Below the pieces are notes generated by a model. That model did not search any database. It saw nothing but the letters and a program-made list of their open reading frames with translations, and was not told the DNA's origin. Shown here piece after piece: positions 1 to 25,500 of a stretch of 64,000 bases of DNA. The stretch comes from Cristatella mucedo (taxonomy: Eukaryota; Bryozoa; Phylactolaemata; Cristatellidae): contig WPIO01000028.1 of assembly GCA_009760855.2 (NCBI GenBank), forward strand, positions 558,001-622,000, given 5' to 3'. The position numbers and the translations under genes are program-made. The stretch's first letter is position 1; each line of letters starts with the position of its first letter.

Positions 1-192
1 GCACCACCCAGTGCACCACCAGCATACTGGAAGCATGCAGTTGGTGATTAGTGAACTATTCAGACATGCTAGCAGCAGCCAGGTGACACTGGCTGCTGCT
101 AGCAGAGCACAGCTGCTGGGAGAGGCATACTGGAGAACAGCTCGGCAAATCACGTGCATAACCTTTAGGGTGGGGGGTGGGGGTAGACTGAC

Positions 193-13289
<13,097 letters not shown>

Positions 13290-14283
13290 TGTGACTTGCT
13301 TTCTCTGTGCAGATGTGTTTACCTTGTCAACGGCAGGCCTCGTACTAACGGACTACATACCACGCCCGAACGCTATTAAGGCTACCGGTGTGCGCCACCT
13401 GCAAGAATCGACTTGCGAATGTCATGCGAATAAACGGAGAGCTGTAGCGTCTTCTCGCTCCTTCATGAACACGGACTGTACACGGGACTCGGCGAAGGGC
13501 ATCACGACAACACGTCGAGCTCTGAGAAGTCACCATATTCCCGGGGGGGGGGGGAGGCGCGCCAGAAAAGGACCGAGCGAACACTCGTATGACGCACGCA
13601 AAGTACAGAAGTGCTCAGCAACAGCTGGCTCATCCCGGTGGAAAGAGGATCGTGTATCAGTCCAACTAGGGGGTATAAGAACTCGTCAAAGGGTATGGGG
13701 CGAAGACAAGCCAGATTTCGTGATTAGCGCATCCGGTCTCCAGGCACCGGCGACGCACGCTTTGATGATCGAAACGAAACGCGGAACTAATTGCAATAAG
13801 CACATGTGCAAAGGCTAAACTGGTGGTTAAACTGAGCGCTTACGACGAAGAAACCGTCGTCTTCTCTTCCCACGCGAGCTGGGCTGCGTTATAAAGAGGC
13901 TGCACAAGGTGGACAGTCACAGCTCTGCTTGCATACGTAGCCAGGTACGGGAGAGGACTACTCCTAGACAAGTACCGTACCGCCTACCAGGCCAGAAATG
14001 CAACAAAAATCACAAATATCTTCATTAATATAATGTAGTTGATGATAATTTAAAAATATGTAGACAATTTTGAAAAAGTGTCTTAGTAACAATGGAAAAC
14101 TACGGTGAGCAGGATTTGGGAATGCTTTTTGCCACGCAAGACAGCGAGCGGTATACCCATCCTTTGTTTTTTCACTTAATGAGTTTTACTGGACTCACTG
14201 GAGCGTTTCCGCTCTCGGCTGTACTTAGGTTGTGGATTTCAGCATGATACTTGAATTAAATGAAATTGAAAATATGTTTATTT
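13290..14283. other. Upstream flank of MAN2A
   Basis: Holds the presumed MAN2A promoter and 5' UTR. No clear TATA box or CpG-dense core stands out. A run of 12 G lies at 13543-13554. An open frame at 13126-13818 on the plus strand overlaps exon 1 antisense and matches no family I know. Confidence 0.4.
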
Positions 14284-14435
14284 CAAAACTTCATTTATAT
14301 AGCTGCAGACGAGCCTTGGCGGCTATTACTTTCACTTCCAGGGACAATGAATAATGATGTCCTAATGGATTCGAACCCACAACCTGGGCATTGAAGGTCG
14401 AACCCCTCACCCACAGGCTAAGACTCCGGTATTTT
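14284..14435 (-). mobile_element. tRNA-derived SINE copy
   Basis: Minus-strand copy with B-box-like GGATTCGAACCCACAACC (reverse complement of a tRNA T-arm) and the body motif GCCTTGGCGGCTATTAC. Lies between MAN2A and RSPH9. Confidence 0.7.
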
Positions 14436-16171
14436 GGGGCAGGTCCTGTCTTTTCAAATGCTCCTTAAGCAACCAAACGTAGGCCGCTGAAAAAGAGTGG
14501 CATAATATGGTAGCCATTCAGAAAAGCATCGGTGCGTTCCTAAGCGATTGGGATTTGGTTCTCTTAAGCCGCGTTTACACGACAAGTCTTGCTTCCTTCC
14601 TGCTTCTGTCGTATTTGAGTCTTCGGTAAATACGTCACCAAGACTAGGGGCTATCCAAGACTTAGGGGTATCGTGCCAAAAATTTGAAGAAGCAATCAAA
14701 TATGTTAATTTTTTAAGTTTGCGGATTAAAAGATAAACTAGTTATAAATGCAATCACAAATTTTGGTGGTTGTCAGATGACTGGAACATTGTCAATAAAA
14801 CTATTATGTAAGACCTATTAAACCGGAAGTAGTACTTCGGGCTCAACACAATTATTTTCTTTGAAAAATAACGGAGCCGGAACTTCGGTTTTCTGGTGAA
14901 CTCTGCGAATATAAGCTACTCAGCCCTAAACGGACACTCAAAAAAATAACTCAAGAAAGTCATAAATTTAAAATTTTCCCAGAAATGACACTCCCCTCGG
15001 GATCAACCGTCTGACTGTTAGTATAACAAGATCATGAAAGCGTAAACCCCCAATCGGCCGGGGCTTAGTCCCGCCTCCGCTGCCCCACCCCGCCCATAGC
15101 AACAGGCTGCAAATGGCATTCCAAGGTCCATTCCTTATTTACTGGGCAGAAACATGTTTAAATTGGTATGTTACCATTGGATCATAAGCCAAAAGTGACA
15201 GCTGTTTGGCCAGTAAACTATTATTAGGGATAATGTACTGAGAATTTACTTCTGCCGGGGCCGCCGTAACTAAGGAGTCCATTACGACGGCACTTCATGA
15301 ATCCTGGGACAGCGGATCCACTTCCTGTAGCAGTCATAACGCTCGAGGCGACGGTTAGGTTGACCTATTCCTAAGACCCATATTTATCTAATTATTGAAT
15401 TGTTTGTGCGATGATAGCGTTTCCTAGTGCTGTCTCCTGGTTATAGCTTGGTGCTCTCAAGTTTACCTGCAAACGACAGTACAATGCCTGCTGTCACTTA
15501 TGTCTTATCTTCTAAAATAATGATTCGATCGCCTTAAAAACTTTAGAGTATGTGATTAATTGTAGTTACATATCATTCCAGCCTTCTCACGTGCATATTA
15601 GAACTCAGTAGATAGACTTCTTTTGATCAAAACTGGCTGTGTTGGTCATGCTAAGCCTTTGTCATCTTTTCACACAGACCGTAAAAATGTCACAGGTAGG
15701 CTAATAGTGACCCGATCAACATGAAATTTGAAATAGACGCTCGTAAGTGTGTTTCCATGTTGTATGGCGACAAACATACTAACACAATCTTGTTTTTTGT
15801 CACCTACTTGCTTTGGTAGCTAAAGTTGGCTACTCTGAGTGCGGTTCCAGCAGTGGTACTTTGTACCTCATCAATTTTACAGCTTGGTCGATACTCGGCC
15901 GATCGGTGTGAAATTTGGAATATAGGTGGGGCTCACCCTTCTCCGTGTTCACCCCCTGTGCTTCTACGGACGATGGGTGTGTATGCACATAATGTGCCGT
16001 CACAAAATGTACTTGGGCTGTGGTCGTGATGACAGTCAACAGTATGAAATGTCAGATTTGTTTATGTTTTGATTGCGGTGAGGTTAGCACAGAGTCGAGT
16101 GTCATGCATCTCTCGAGAGGCATGCCATATTTCAACTATGACTGGTATTGAATCTGGCGATTTGATGGTAA

Positions 16172-16211
<40 letters not shown>

Positions 16212-16457
16212 AGCTGCTGTGGTATACGTGACCTTGGACTTTTACAAGCCATCAGAAGGTCAACACGGCAGCTATATTGCATCAAATGATAGCTTATGCT
16301 ACCTGTTTTCTTTGTGGCAATTTTCATGCCTTTCGTTTTATTGGTCTTTGTACAATATTAATTAATGTGCTTTGGGGGATTACTCCCACAACTGGTGGAC
16401 ATTTTGGGGGATCACTCCCACTAACGGCCGACCTACCCTTTAAACCCCTTAAAAATT
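14436..16457. other. Intergenic sequence, nothing recognised
   Basis: No conserved coding segment or known repeat apart from the TG run at 16174. The duplicated phrase GGGGGATTACTCCCAC / GGGGGATCACTCCCAC near 16374 and 16408 is a short tandem similarity. Confidence 0.5.
16174..16208. repeat. (TG)n microsatellite
   Basis: About 17 TG units. Confidence 0.97.
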
Positions 16458-17190
16458 AAGATAATATTTATACACTTGATAAAGCACCCTCAGAGAACTT
16501 AATCTCTTTTTATTTGGCGCCTTACATTCGTTGCAAAGAAAACACGATTGATTGGGAAAGGATGAATCACAGGGACCCACTAAACGCTGTGATAAATAGA
16601 TGCATTTTTAGTTTCATTTTAAACTTTGTCAGGTCAAGGAATGTCGTGAAACAAGTCGGAAGTGAGTTCCAGGCTTTGCGAGCATACGAACTAAATGCAC
16701 GGTCTCTACAGGATTTGAGGTTTGGACGAGGTAGTGGTAAACTGTTGGATTCCGAAAAGCGGGTGCTACGATGCTTGGCGTGGTGGGGGAGTAGATCTGA
16801 TAGGTAGGCTGTAGCCAAAGAATTAAGAGACCATAAAGTGAGTGACAAAACAAACCTTGAAGTCGATGCGTTGCTTGACTTTAAGCCAGTGCGGGTCGGC
16901 GAGAAATGGTGTGATGAAGCAACTGCGACGCTCACGACAGACAAGCCTAGCTGCAGAGTTTTGCACAAGCTGTAACCGCCTGATTGCACATGACGGTGGA
17001 TCAGCAAGCAGTGAGTTACAGAAGACAAGATGAGATGTCACAAATGCATGGATCAATTTAGACGTGGTATCCCTATCTAAATAAGCCCAACTTTTAGCAA
17101 TGTTACCCAGCTAAAAGTGGACAGACTTGATTGTGGAGCTGCTATGGTCGTCTAACGAGAGGTCACTCCGGAACTTGACGCCTAGATATG
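16458..17190 (-). mobile_element. LINE-A 3' fragment
   Basis: Hairpin tail at 16470-16535, then degenerate C-terminal RT region up to the segment encoding LDDHIS, cut at about 17190. Most of the usual 3' UTR is deleted: the tail joins the coding part after about 30 bp. Confidence 0.85.
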
Positions 17191-20100
17191 CTGGCGCTCC
17201 TTACTGCTGCCGATGTCGGTGTACCTTAAAACATCGAGACGTATCAGATCTGCTAGCTGCTTTTCAGAGCTCTAGCTTTGCGAGATTTTTGTCGCACGTC
17301 AGCAAAGGTGAGAATCGCTACGAGCTTTTTCTTTGTGACCTAAATAAAGTGGTACAGAAGTCGCTATAGCGAGTTTGTAGCGCTATCCACAACGACTGCA
17401 GATTCTACTTGAATGTACATAGCGGCAAGGAACGAGACTAATAAAGACCCCTAAGAGATCCATTAGTGTTCGTTTACCGAATGAGAATTCGGCCCTTATG
17501 TAGAGGAAAGGTAGTCGAAGCTTTCAGCCCGCTTTCTGAAATGCGACCGGAACGGCAGAAAAGTCTTCCTTTAGCCCACTCCCTTCTAAAAATAGGCGCG
17601 AACGCCCTCAACGGTGATTACAGGGCTTCCAGGAAAGGGCTACTGGGCTTACGAATGGCTCGTGAGCCGGCATGCGCCTTGAAACTCCTTAATGGGTAAT
17701 CACGTTTTAGGGTTACTTAGAGGGTCGTTCTTTCTAAACATTTCAAGATTCCTGTGAGTTGCTTCCGGTTCTCCAAACGGAAAGCAATCTAATTGAACGG
17801 ATTGGTCGAGAGTAGCTTCTTCCCCGAATGCCTTCGACGCGAAATTTCCGGCGCTCTTTAAAATGGGTGAGATCAATGTTCAGATTCACCGAATGGCAAG
17901 TAAATCAAATGGAACGCCTCAAGTTTTAAGGCTATTTGTAGCAACAACCGCCAGCTGTATTTATGGAGTGCTTCAATGCTGCCAAGAGATATCGTAGCAG
18001 TGGACAGGGAAAAAAGTGCCTTGAAAGACAAGAAGAGTCTGCGTCTTTCGTCCTTCGCAGTCGAAACGACAGCCTTCACTATCTGGGTCGCTGAAATCTG
18101 GTCAACTCATCCATTTTGGCGGACAGCGTCACGGGGCGGCACATCTGCCCACCTCCATATCAAAGCGTTGAAAGCAGCCACGCGCTGAGGCGCTTGTTCG
18201 CGAAGTCTGCGAGCACGAGCAAAATCAACTCGGCGGTTTTTGATGAATGGGAATCGTGGAGGAACCGATGACGAGAGTCGTGACGAGCGAGTCACTCAGC
18301 TCGGACAAAACTTGGGCAACATATTTTCATATCGTTCGTCGGCAGCGCGTACTGCCTTACAGCAATTGCACGCAGTGCAGAGAAAACTGCCTGACAAGGT
18401 GCCAGTGAGACTGACGCAGCCGCGCTGGGCCAAACTTACGCATGAATAAGGAATGGTTCGAGCCAATGACCCGGTCTTTGCTCACCATTTACGGATCGCC
18501 ACATAACCCTAACCCGTGAACATCTGCGAGGCATGCCTAGACGAACCGAACCTTGGCGAGGACTTCTCGGGAAATCGTGAGACTTCCTGCGGAAGCATGG
18601 CGACAGCAAATGCTCGTAGCGAAAAAAAGCGGTAGCCCTCAAACGCATTCAAACACTGACCTTGGCGGTACCTGGCACTCGAACCTTCTCCAACTGGCGT
18701 GCAATGAGTGCATCTTGAATGTCAGGTCCTGTTTTTCAATTCAGGCGGCTATAGTAAAAAGGGACGGAAAAAATGACGAACGGAAGGCGTACTGGTGGTG
18801 GTAGCTTGCAAGTAGAGGCTGTGCAGAACAATGACGCAAAGTGAACTTGGAGCGGGAGTCGGAACGGGCGAAATATTGCTGCGGAAAATTAGCCGAAAGT
18901 ATTCGATACGTAATTAGTTGAAATAGCCGTTAAAACAATATCTCAAATTACTGCTCAAGTTATGAATACATTTCGGTGAAATTAAGGCTGTTATTGCCCA
19001 TATAAAATATTGAACGCGGCAGCAAAAGAATAGCACTTTATACCGAGAAAACGAGAACTTTTACCTTTGAGCAAGTTTGCATTAGCGCAGCGAAGGCATT
19101 TCAGGAGGACACGACGTCGATAGACTTACGGGCTCGGCGTGACTCGGAAGCTGCATTTAGCATCAAATCTAGGGGTTTTGAGATAGTTCCCACTGGCACT
19201 TAGAGGACCTATTAGAAACTTTTCTTTCTCCACTACTGTTAAGAACTAAAGCTCGAACTGACTCGTTTTAGTCCTGACGTCATTGCTCTGGGTATACAGT
19301 TCCAGTATTTCAGCGCAGGTTTGGAGGCATGAGTAGCACAAACTGCCGATTGAGTGGGAAAGCTCGCAGATCGTTCCTAAAAACAACGTCGTTCTCCGAT
19401 CTAGCGCGTCTGCGCCGCTACTATTTGCCTCTGCACGAGACCATACCGGATGCTGCCTCATTTGGAATATCGGCTTGGCAATCAAGTGCTCAAGCGAACC
19501 GTTGGCCGAGTAACGCTTGCGAGCATAAAATTGAATAGCTTACTTGGCGTCTATGAAATGAAGCTTCGGTTTCAATTTCCTCGTTAAAAAAATATACGGC
19601 TGCCTCCCAGGCGTCTATCCTATAATTAGCACTATATATAGACAAAGCAAGACACCCGCCCACTCTGACCGGCAATGGGAGCTCCGCAAAGAGCAGATCA
19701 ACGAAGTGAGGTTGCGGTACGCAATTGTTAAGCGATGGCAGGAGAGAACCCACCATATGCCTAGAAAGTCTATTGTTAAGCTGTGCAGTCAAATGCAAAC
19801 GCACAACGCAGCGACATTGCAGAGAAGAAAGCCACTCTTTACAATTCCGCTCGGCAGTATAGAAGGAGCTCTCATAAACGTGTGAAGCAATTTGACTCTC
19901 AATGGCCGACCGTAAGTCCGTTCAATCCAAAATCCTCCGATTAGCGCACCTGAGACGAGCCACTCTAAGATAGCCCTTTAGTCTTCAAATGCCTAGCCTA
20001 CTTGGCTTGAAGTAATCGTATTGCCCTTTTGAGGTAGCTAGCAGCTATAGCTAAGAGGATGCATAAGGTCTTTCATGGACTCGAAATTAGTGGCTGAACT

Positions 20101-21501
20101 GTCAGCCTAATTAGCTAGCGTTTGCAATGTTCGGTTAGGATACCGAAGCATCACCAAGGTGTCTGTATTTGAAGGCCTAATATTTTGAGTTTAACTTAGC
20201 ACTGAATTAATTGGCTCATTTAAATGAGAAGTTACTTAGTTTTTATTAGAACGCTGAAGCCCAAAATAAGGCGTACAAACCGCATACATATTTGAGCCAG
20301 CGAGAAAAAGATGAGTTCACTAACTTATGGTCAATTACTACTATAAGTATTTATTCAATCCTCCAGGAAGTTGTCAAGGCTTTCAGTCACTTAATTCAAT
20401 GGGGTAGTGAGTAAATGTCAATACGTAATTATAGTTGAATCTTAGAAAGTAAGCATCTTTTAGCTTTCATCTCTACTCGACACGGCTTGCTCAACAGCCC
20501 GGTCCGGATGCAAGCGGAATCCTTTTGATGACGCGTGAGCAAGTTGGCTCCCACGGCCCGCCAAGCCTGCGAATTAAACTTTTGCTAAGAAAAGTCTTGC
20601 ATTCATATATTAGCGGTTGGAATTTAGACGCCATTTTGGAGTTTCCATTGGCTTTTCGTTCTACTATTTCTTGGAAATTCCAACGTGCAGATATTTCAGC
20701 GTAAAACATTACACGAGCTAAACTGTTAAAAATTGCTCCCCGCTTCTCTTGCCACAAAGATCGATAAACTTGCAGCCTTATGTTTTCCGGGATGATTTAT
20801 AGCATCTGAGTTACAATAACTAATAGCTATGTCGCTCTTGGAGCTGGTTTTCAAATAGCGTTTTGACTTTGAACATTTCGCATGCCCAAGACTAAGTCAA
20901 ATATACATGAACGAGTGTACATGCGGTGAAGCTAAGTGATTTAATGCAAGTGTCCGAGTGGTAAATGTATTACAAAGAGTCGTTGAGCCTAAATTAGATA
21001 CAAAATATACTTAAATGTATATGACCGCAGTGCACGCGAAGAGGCTCGGAGCGGACACTTGTTCATTTCCGGCTGGACGCAATGCCTGCAGCCTTAGGCT
21101 TCCCGGGATTCTGCTGTACCATGTGAGTCTTTGAAAACTACTTTTACCGCTCTCAAAGTACTTAACATTGAGCGATTTCTGACTGTTAGCAAAATATTAA
21201 AAAAATTCCGTAGTTTTTATTTTTCTGCTTGAATTGTCAGCGTTCTTGCCAGTCGAAAGGGGTGAGTTTGTACCACACTCGCCTCAGGCTTGAGAAGCCG
21301 CGGGTTCAACTCACGAGAACTACGCAATGCGGCACAACCCCTTTTTCCCCCCGACCATCAGGTTATTACTTTACTTCTTCACGATTTCTATTTACCCATC
21401 AAATATATTCACTCGCAGCAAATGTGCAACTGCAGTGGACGCAACGTCTTTCGTGCGAATGCTGTGCGAGAATTATCTAAAGGTATGAGTACATATAAAG
21501 T
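17191..21501. other. Unassigned 4.3-kb block
   Basis: No LINE, SINE, microsatellite or conserved protein was recognised. Open frames are 60-90 codons and not convincing. This is the longest stretch in the window without named content. Confidence 0.5.
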
Positions 21502-21507
21502 TTTATT
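21502..21507 (-). terminator. Polyadenylation signal AATAAA for RSPH9
   Basis: AATAAA on the minus strand, about 60 nt downstream of the stop codon. A T-rich minus-strand stretch follows. Confidence 0.6.
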
Positions 21508-21567
21508 ATTAGTTTCAGCTCAGCCAATAAATGCGGGCCAGTACTCTGGCAGCTAAGCTTGCGGTCA

Positions 21568-21728
21568 TTAAAGCATGAAGCAAATGTCGAGGTTCTTCTC
21601 TCCGTTACCAAAGTATACAGATCCAAATTTTCGCGTCCCAGGAACATGAAAGAATACATAGCCAAGCCACAGAAGACTTCGAAGTGTAACTAGACCACTT
21701 CCTCTTTCAAACTGCATACTCCACGAAC
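21568..21728 (-). CDS. RSPH9: RSPH9 exon 5 with stop
   Basis: Acceptor CTGTTTCAG. Encodes SWSMQFERGSGLVTLRSLLW, TRKFGSVYFGNGEKNLDICF, then ML and TAA at 21568-21570. The terminal FML is as in the family. Confidence 0.94.
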
Positions 21729-22491
21729 CTGAAACAGAAACGTCATTCTGGATGGATTTTTAAAAAATTTACTGCTAGATATACACGTGAATCGAAAACA
21801 AAAATAAATTGTCTTTAGAAGTAAATTTCAGCAATGTTAGTTGTGACCATAAGCTTTCATACAGCCATCACTGCAGGAGGATTAAGCAAAAAAAAGTGTG
21901 GATCTTTTAAATATAGCACCATTCACCCGACTAATTGGTGGTCATAGCCCATCCTGTCAAGCCAACATATCAGATCAGTTAGCATTCATACTAACGATCG
22001 TCAAATGCCATTCCACAGCGGAAACCCACTGAAATGACTCACAAACGCCAAATGATAATTACCCTTGGGCACGTCATCCTCGATTGTGTCCATGAAGTCT
22101 ATGGACCTGTCCAGGTCTGCTTTTTCCAAAGAAGTGATCTTCTGCGGCCGCTTTGCTTCTCTGAAGTGTGAGTACGACGACAGCTTTGCTGCTTCGGAAA
22201 CATTCAGTCCTATAAGCAAATTGGAATGATAAAGCAGGAATTAAACTTATTCAAATAGCTGAGCTGGATATATAAAGGTAGATGAATACATTAGCGATTG
22301 ACATGAGCCAGGATATCAAGGTATTGTTCTAGCATCCTTGCTTATTCGTTAATAAATATAATACACAAATATGATTTACTTTTATAGCGCCCTAGGAGGA
22401 CAGAATCTCGATCGTGTGTCCTTTGCAGCAAATGTAAAGTGCCTAGAAAGAGATTGAGTTCTCTGAGGGTGCTTTATGAAGTGCACTATTA

Positions 22492-22525
<34 letters not shown>

Positions 22526-25500
22526 CCAGGGACTTCACATCTGCTGAATGGCTCTAGGTCAATGTATCTCCGTCTGTAACTCCACAAAGTCATAAAGACC
22601 ATGTGGGTGTTACGAAGGAGAGTTTTGTATAGCGAACTCACAGCCTAAGCGGCTTTCAGTACGCATTCGGTAGCCAACAGACTTCGTCTCACGCAACAAA
22701 GAGAAAGTGGGAAGCATAGCAGAGTCAGGAGAGCAGTTGAGGTAGTGAGTAGCATAGAAGTAGCAGCTCAGGACCGCTGAAAAGGATGTGCCATAGTCGG
22801 CAGTAGGAGAATAGTTGTCGTTGCGTAAGACCTCGGTCACCACAAGTTAACCTTAACGCCGGGAAGAACTAATGAGAGCTCTTATAGCTTTAGCTGACGT
22901 ACACAATGAAAGTCATTGCTCTAGGTCATACGAAATTTGACCTTATCACTTGATTATGACCTTATGACCTTATCACTTGACCGGCATCATTAAGCCCCTC
23001 CCTGCACAAGCAGCTCATCAGATAAAAGTATGCATTGGAGTCGGCTCCAATGGCTTATCCATCTTCATAATATTAATAGCAATAATACTAATGCACTTGA
23101 TAAAGCACCCTCAGAGAACTCAATCTCTCTCTAGGCGCTTTACATTTGCTGCAAAGGGAAATAGATTAAAGCAACACAATTCCTTAGTGAACTCTCCACG
23201 TGAATCAATGTCTGAAGGTTCAACTTTGTGGGATAGTTCTGACGTTCTGCATGAAGAGTTTTCAAAACTCAACTAGTTGAATCCATTCTGGGTATTGTTA
23301 TCATACTTAAAGTGTCCACCATTTTTAAATTCTAAGAGAAGTGGCACAGCTTAAGCAGCCTTAAAACATTCAATATATCACGGAACAACAACTTGCTGCA
23401 CGTCAGCGCGTTACCAGGCCATGGGTATGCATGGAACCAGTGACAGATCTTCCCTGCCCTTTGAGGTTTAATAGTGGAACGAGCCGTGCACCCAAACATC
23501 AGCTTAGGCTGGGGTGTCGGCACGAATAATGCACTGGCCGTGAGGCTTCGGTCATGAAGTACAGACGCTTTTTTCCTCCTCATTCTCCTTACCAAATCTT
23601 TGGTTTCGATGGCTCATCAAATCTCTATATCTATGCTGTAAAGCAAAAGAGCCACACATGCAGGCTCCCCCCCCCCCGACACAAGGGACCCTCTCGAGAG
23701 TTAAACCCAGTCAATCATCAACTTACATCAAGTCCACCCTAAAAATGTAATAGGGTGCAGCTCTGTGCAATAATAACCAGAAATACACGCACAGAATATT
23801 TGTCATGCTATGCATGTTATGGGCCTATCTTTTAGTCTAAAGGATTAAAAGACTAAAAATATTACAATGCAGCATGCAGATGACGTCATTTTTGCTTCAG
23901 GTATGCAGGCAAAGCCGGTACAGAGATAGATACAACTTTGCAACATCAACATACATCGGATACGACAGCATATGGTGCGAGATGCAGAGACAGAAGACCG
24001 ATATGCACAACAAAGATCATATCCGTGTGAGCCATGATTTGTCTCAACCGATTCAATGACAAATTAAATGTGAGTGGTATACTTTTGCATAAAAAAGCTT
24101 CAGAATAAAGACAGATCTTCGGCACATCACTAAGCAAGCCGGCAGAACATATTTCAAAGGCGTCGACAAACTGAGGATGGAGATCACTGACCTTCGAAGC
24201 TTCTGTTCCCCACTACTTCGCCAGTTGGCCATTGCTGGAACGCTCCCCTGGGCACGATTCGGACGTCGTCATCAATGTCTGCTATGACTGAGGTAAGCCT
24301 GTTCTCTTCTTTGATCATGATCTAAAATGTGAACACGAAAGGCACTGCTGTACAAGAGAGTGTATTTAGTAAGCCGTATTTGTATTAATTTTACGTGTGC
24401 GTTCGCACAAACACAAACACACACACACAAAACATACAAACAAAACAGCTTAGTATATCTATGTATGCAGCGTATTGCTTCACTATGCACTGGTCAAGCT
24501 CCTAGCTGCCATGCTGCAAAGCCGGGATACATTCATCCAAAGAACTAAGGTCACTTAAAACTTGCTAGTATGCCATTTTGTCACCAGGCTTCCAGCCTTT
24601 CTATGCAGCTACCGATACTGTCGTGTTAGTAAACATTTTTTAAAGTTCTCTATTTAATTTCCCCTGGATTCAGTATATAGGAACACCATGGACATGCTTA
24701 GTTATGTTCGTTGAACCTAATCTACATGTGTGGAAGGCAAAAGATGTGCTCCTTTATATCTTATCTTCACTATGAGACTCATTGGGGTTATGATGCAAAT
24801 GTAAAGCACCTAAAAAGAGATTGAGTTCTTCGAGGGTGCTTTATCAAGTGCATTATTCATTATTCATTTTGTTTGTTTTTCAAGCATGATTTTACTTACC
24901 ATTCAATTGCATTTCCCTTTGCAGCAATTGTAAAGCACCCAGAAAGAGATGAAGTTCTCTGAGGGCGCTTTATCAAGTGCATTATTATTATTATCATTAT
25001 TATGATAGAGCTATGAAAATCTGGATGTCGCTTCGGAAATATTGAAGCTTGTTCCATTACTGCAAGGGGTGCCATGCTACGCGTCCAACTGATCACCAGA
25101 GTCAAGTAACTTAGCAACTTCAGTTACACACAGAATCATGCCAGGAATCAAATGGCTCTGTGACCCCAAATACAAACGAAACCATCGGCTAATAACCAAA
25201 AGGCAACACGTTCTGCAGTGGGCTCAATCAATGAGCCCCTGTTAGACATGCAGTGCATTCAAAGTTGCCGAAGAAATACAATTAATTTTGTTTTTGGATA
25301 ATTTCAACTAGTTTGTAGACCTATTAACTTCGGCTAGATCCTATACACCCTCCTTTCGCGGAGAAGTAAAGCCACTATTGCCGCAAGAAAAAGGTGTTCC
25401 CCAAGTTTCCGGCGTCTTTTAATACAAAATGCCGTCTGGCTTTGATACTGATCAGAACTAAAAAACAGAAGGATCTTGCATATACTTTTTAACAAAGAAT

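Noticed and set aside
21228..21345. tRNA-like sequence with CGGGTTCAACTCACGAG
   Set aside because: Resembles a T-arm, but A-box and acceptor stem pairing were not convincing and there is no second copy in the window.
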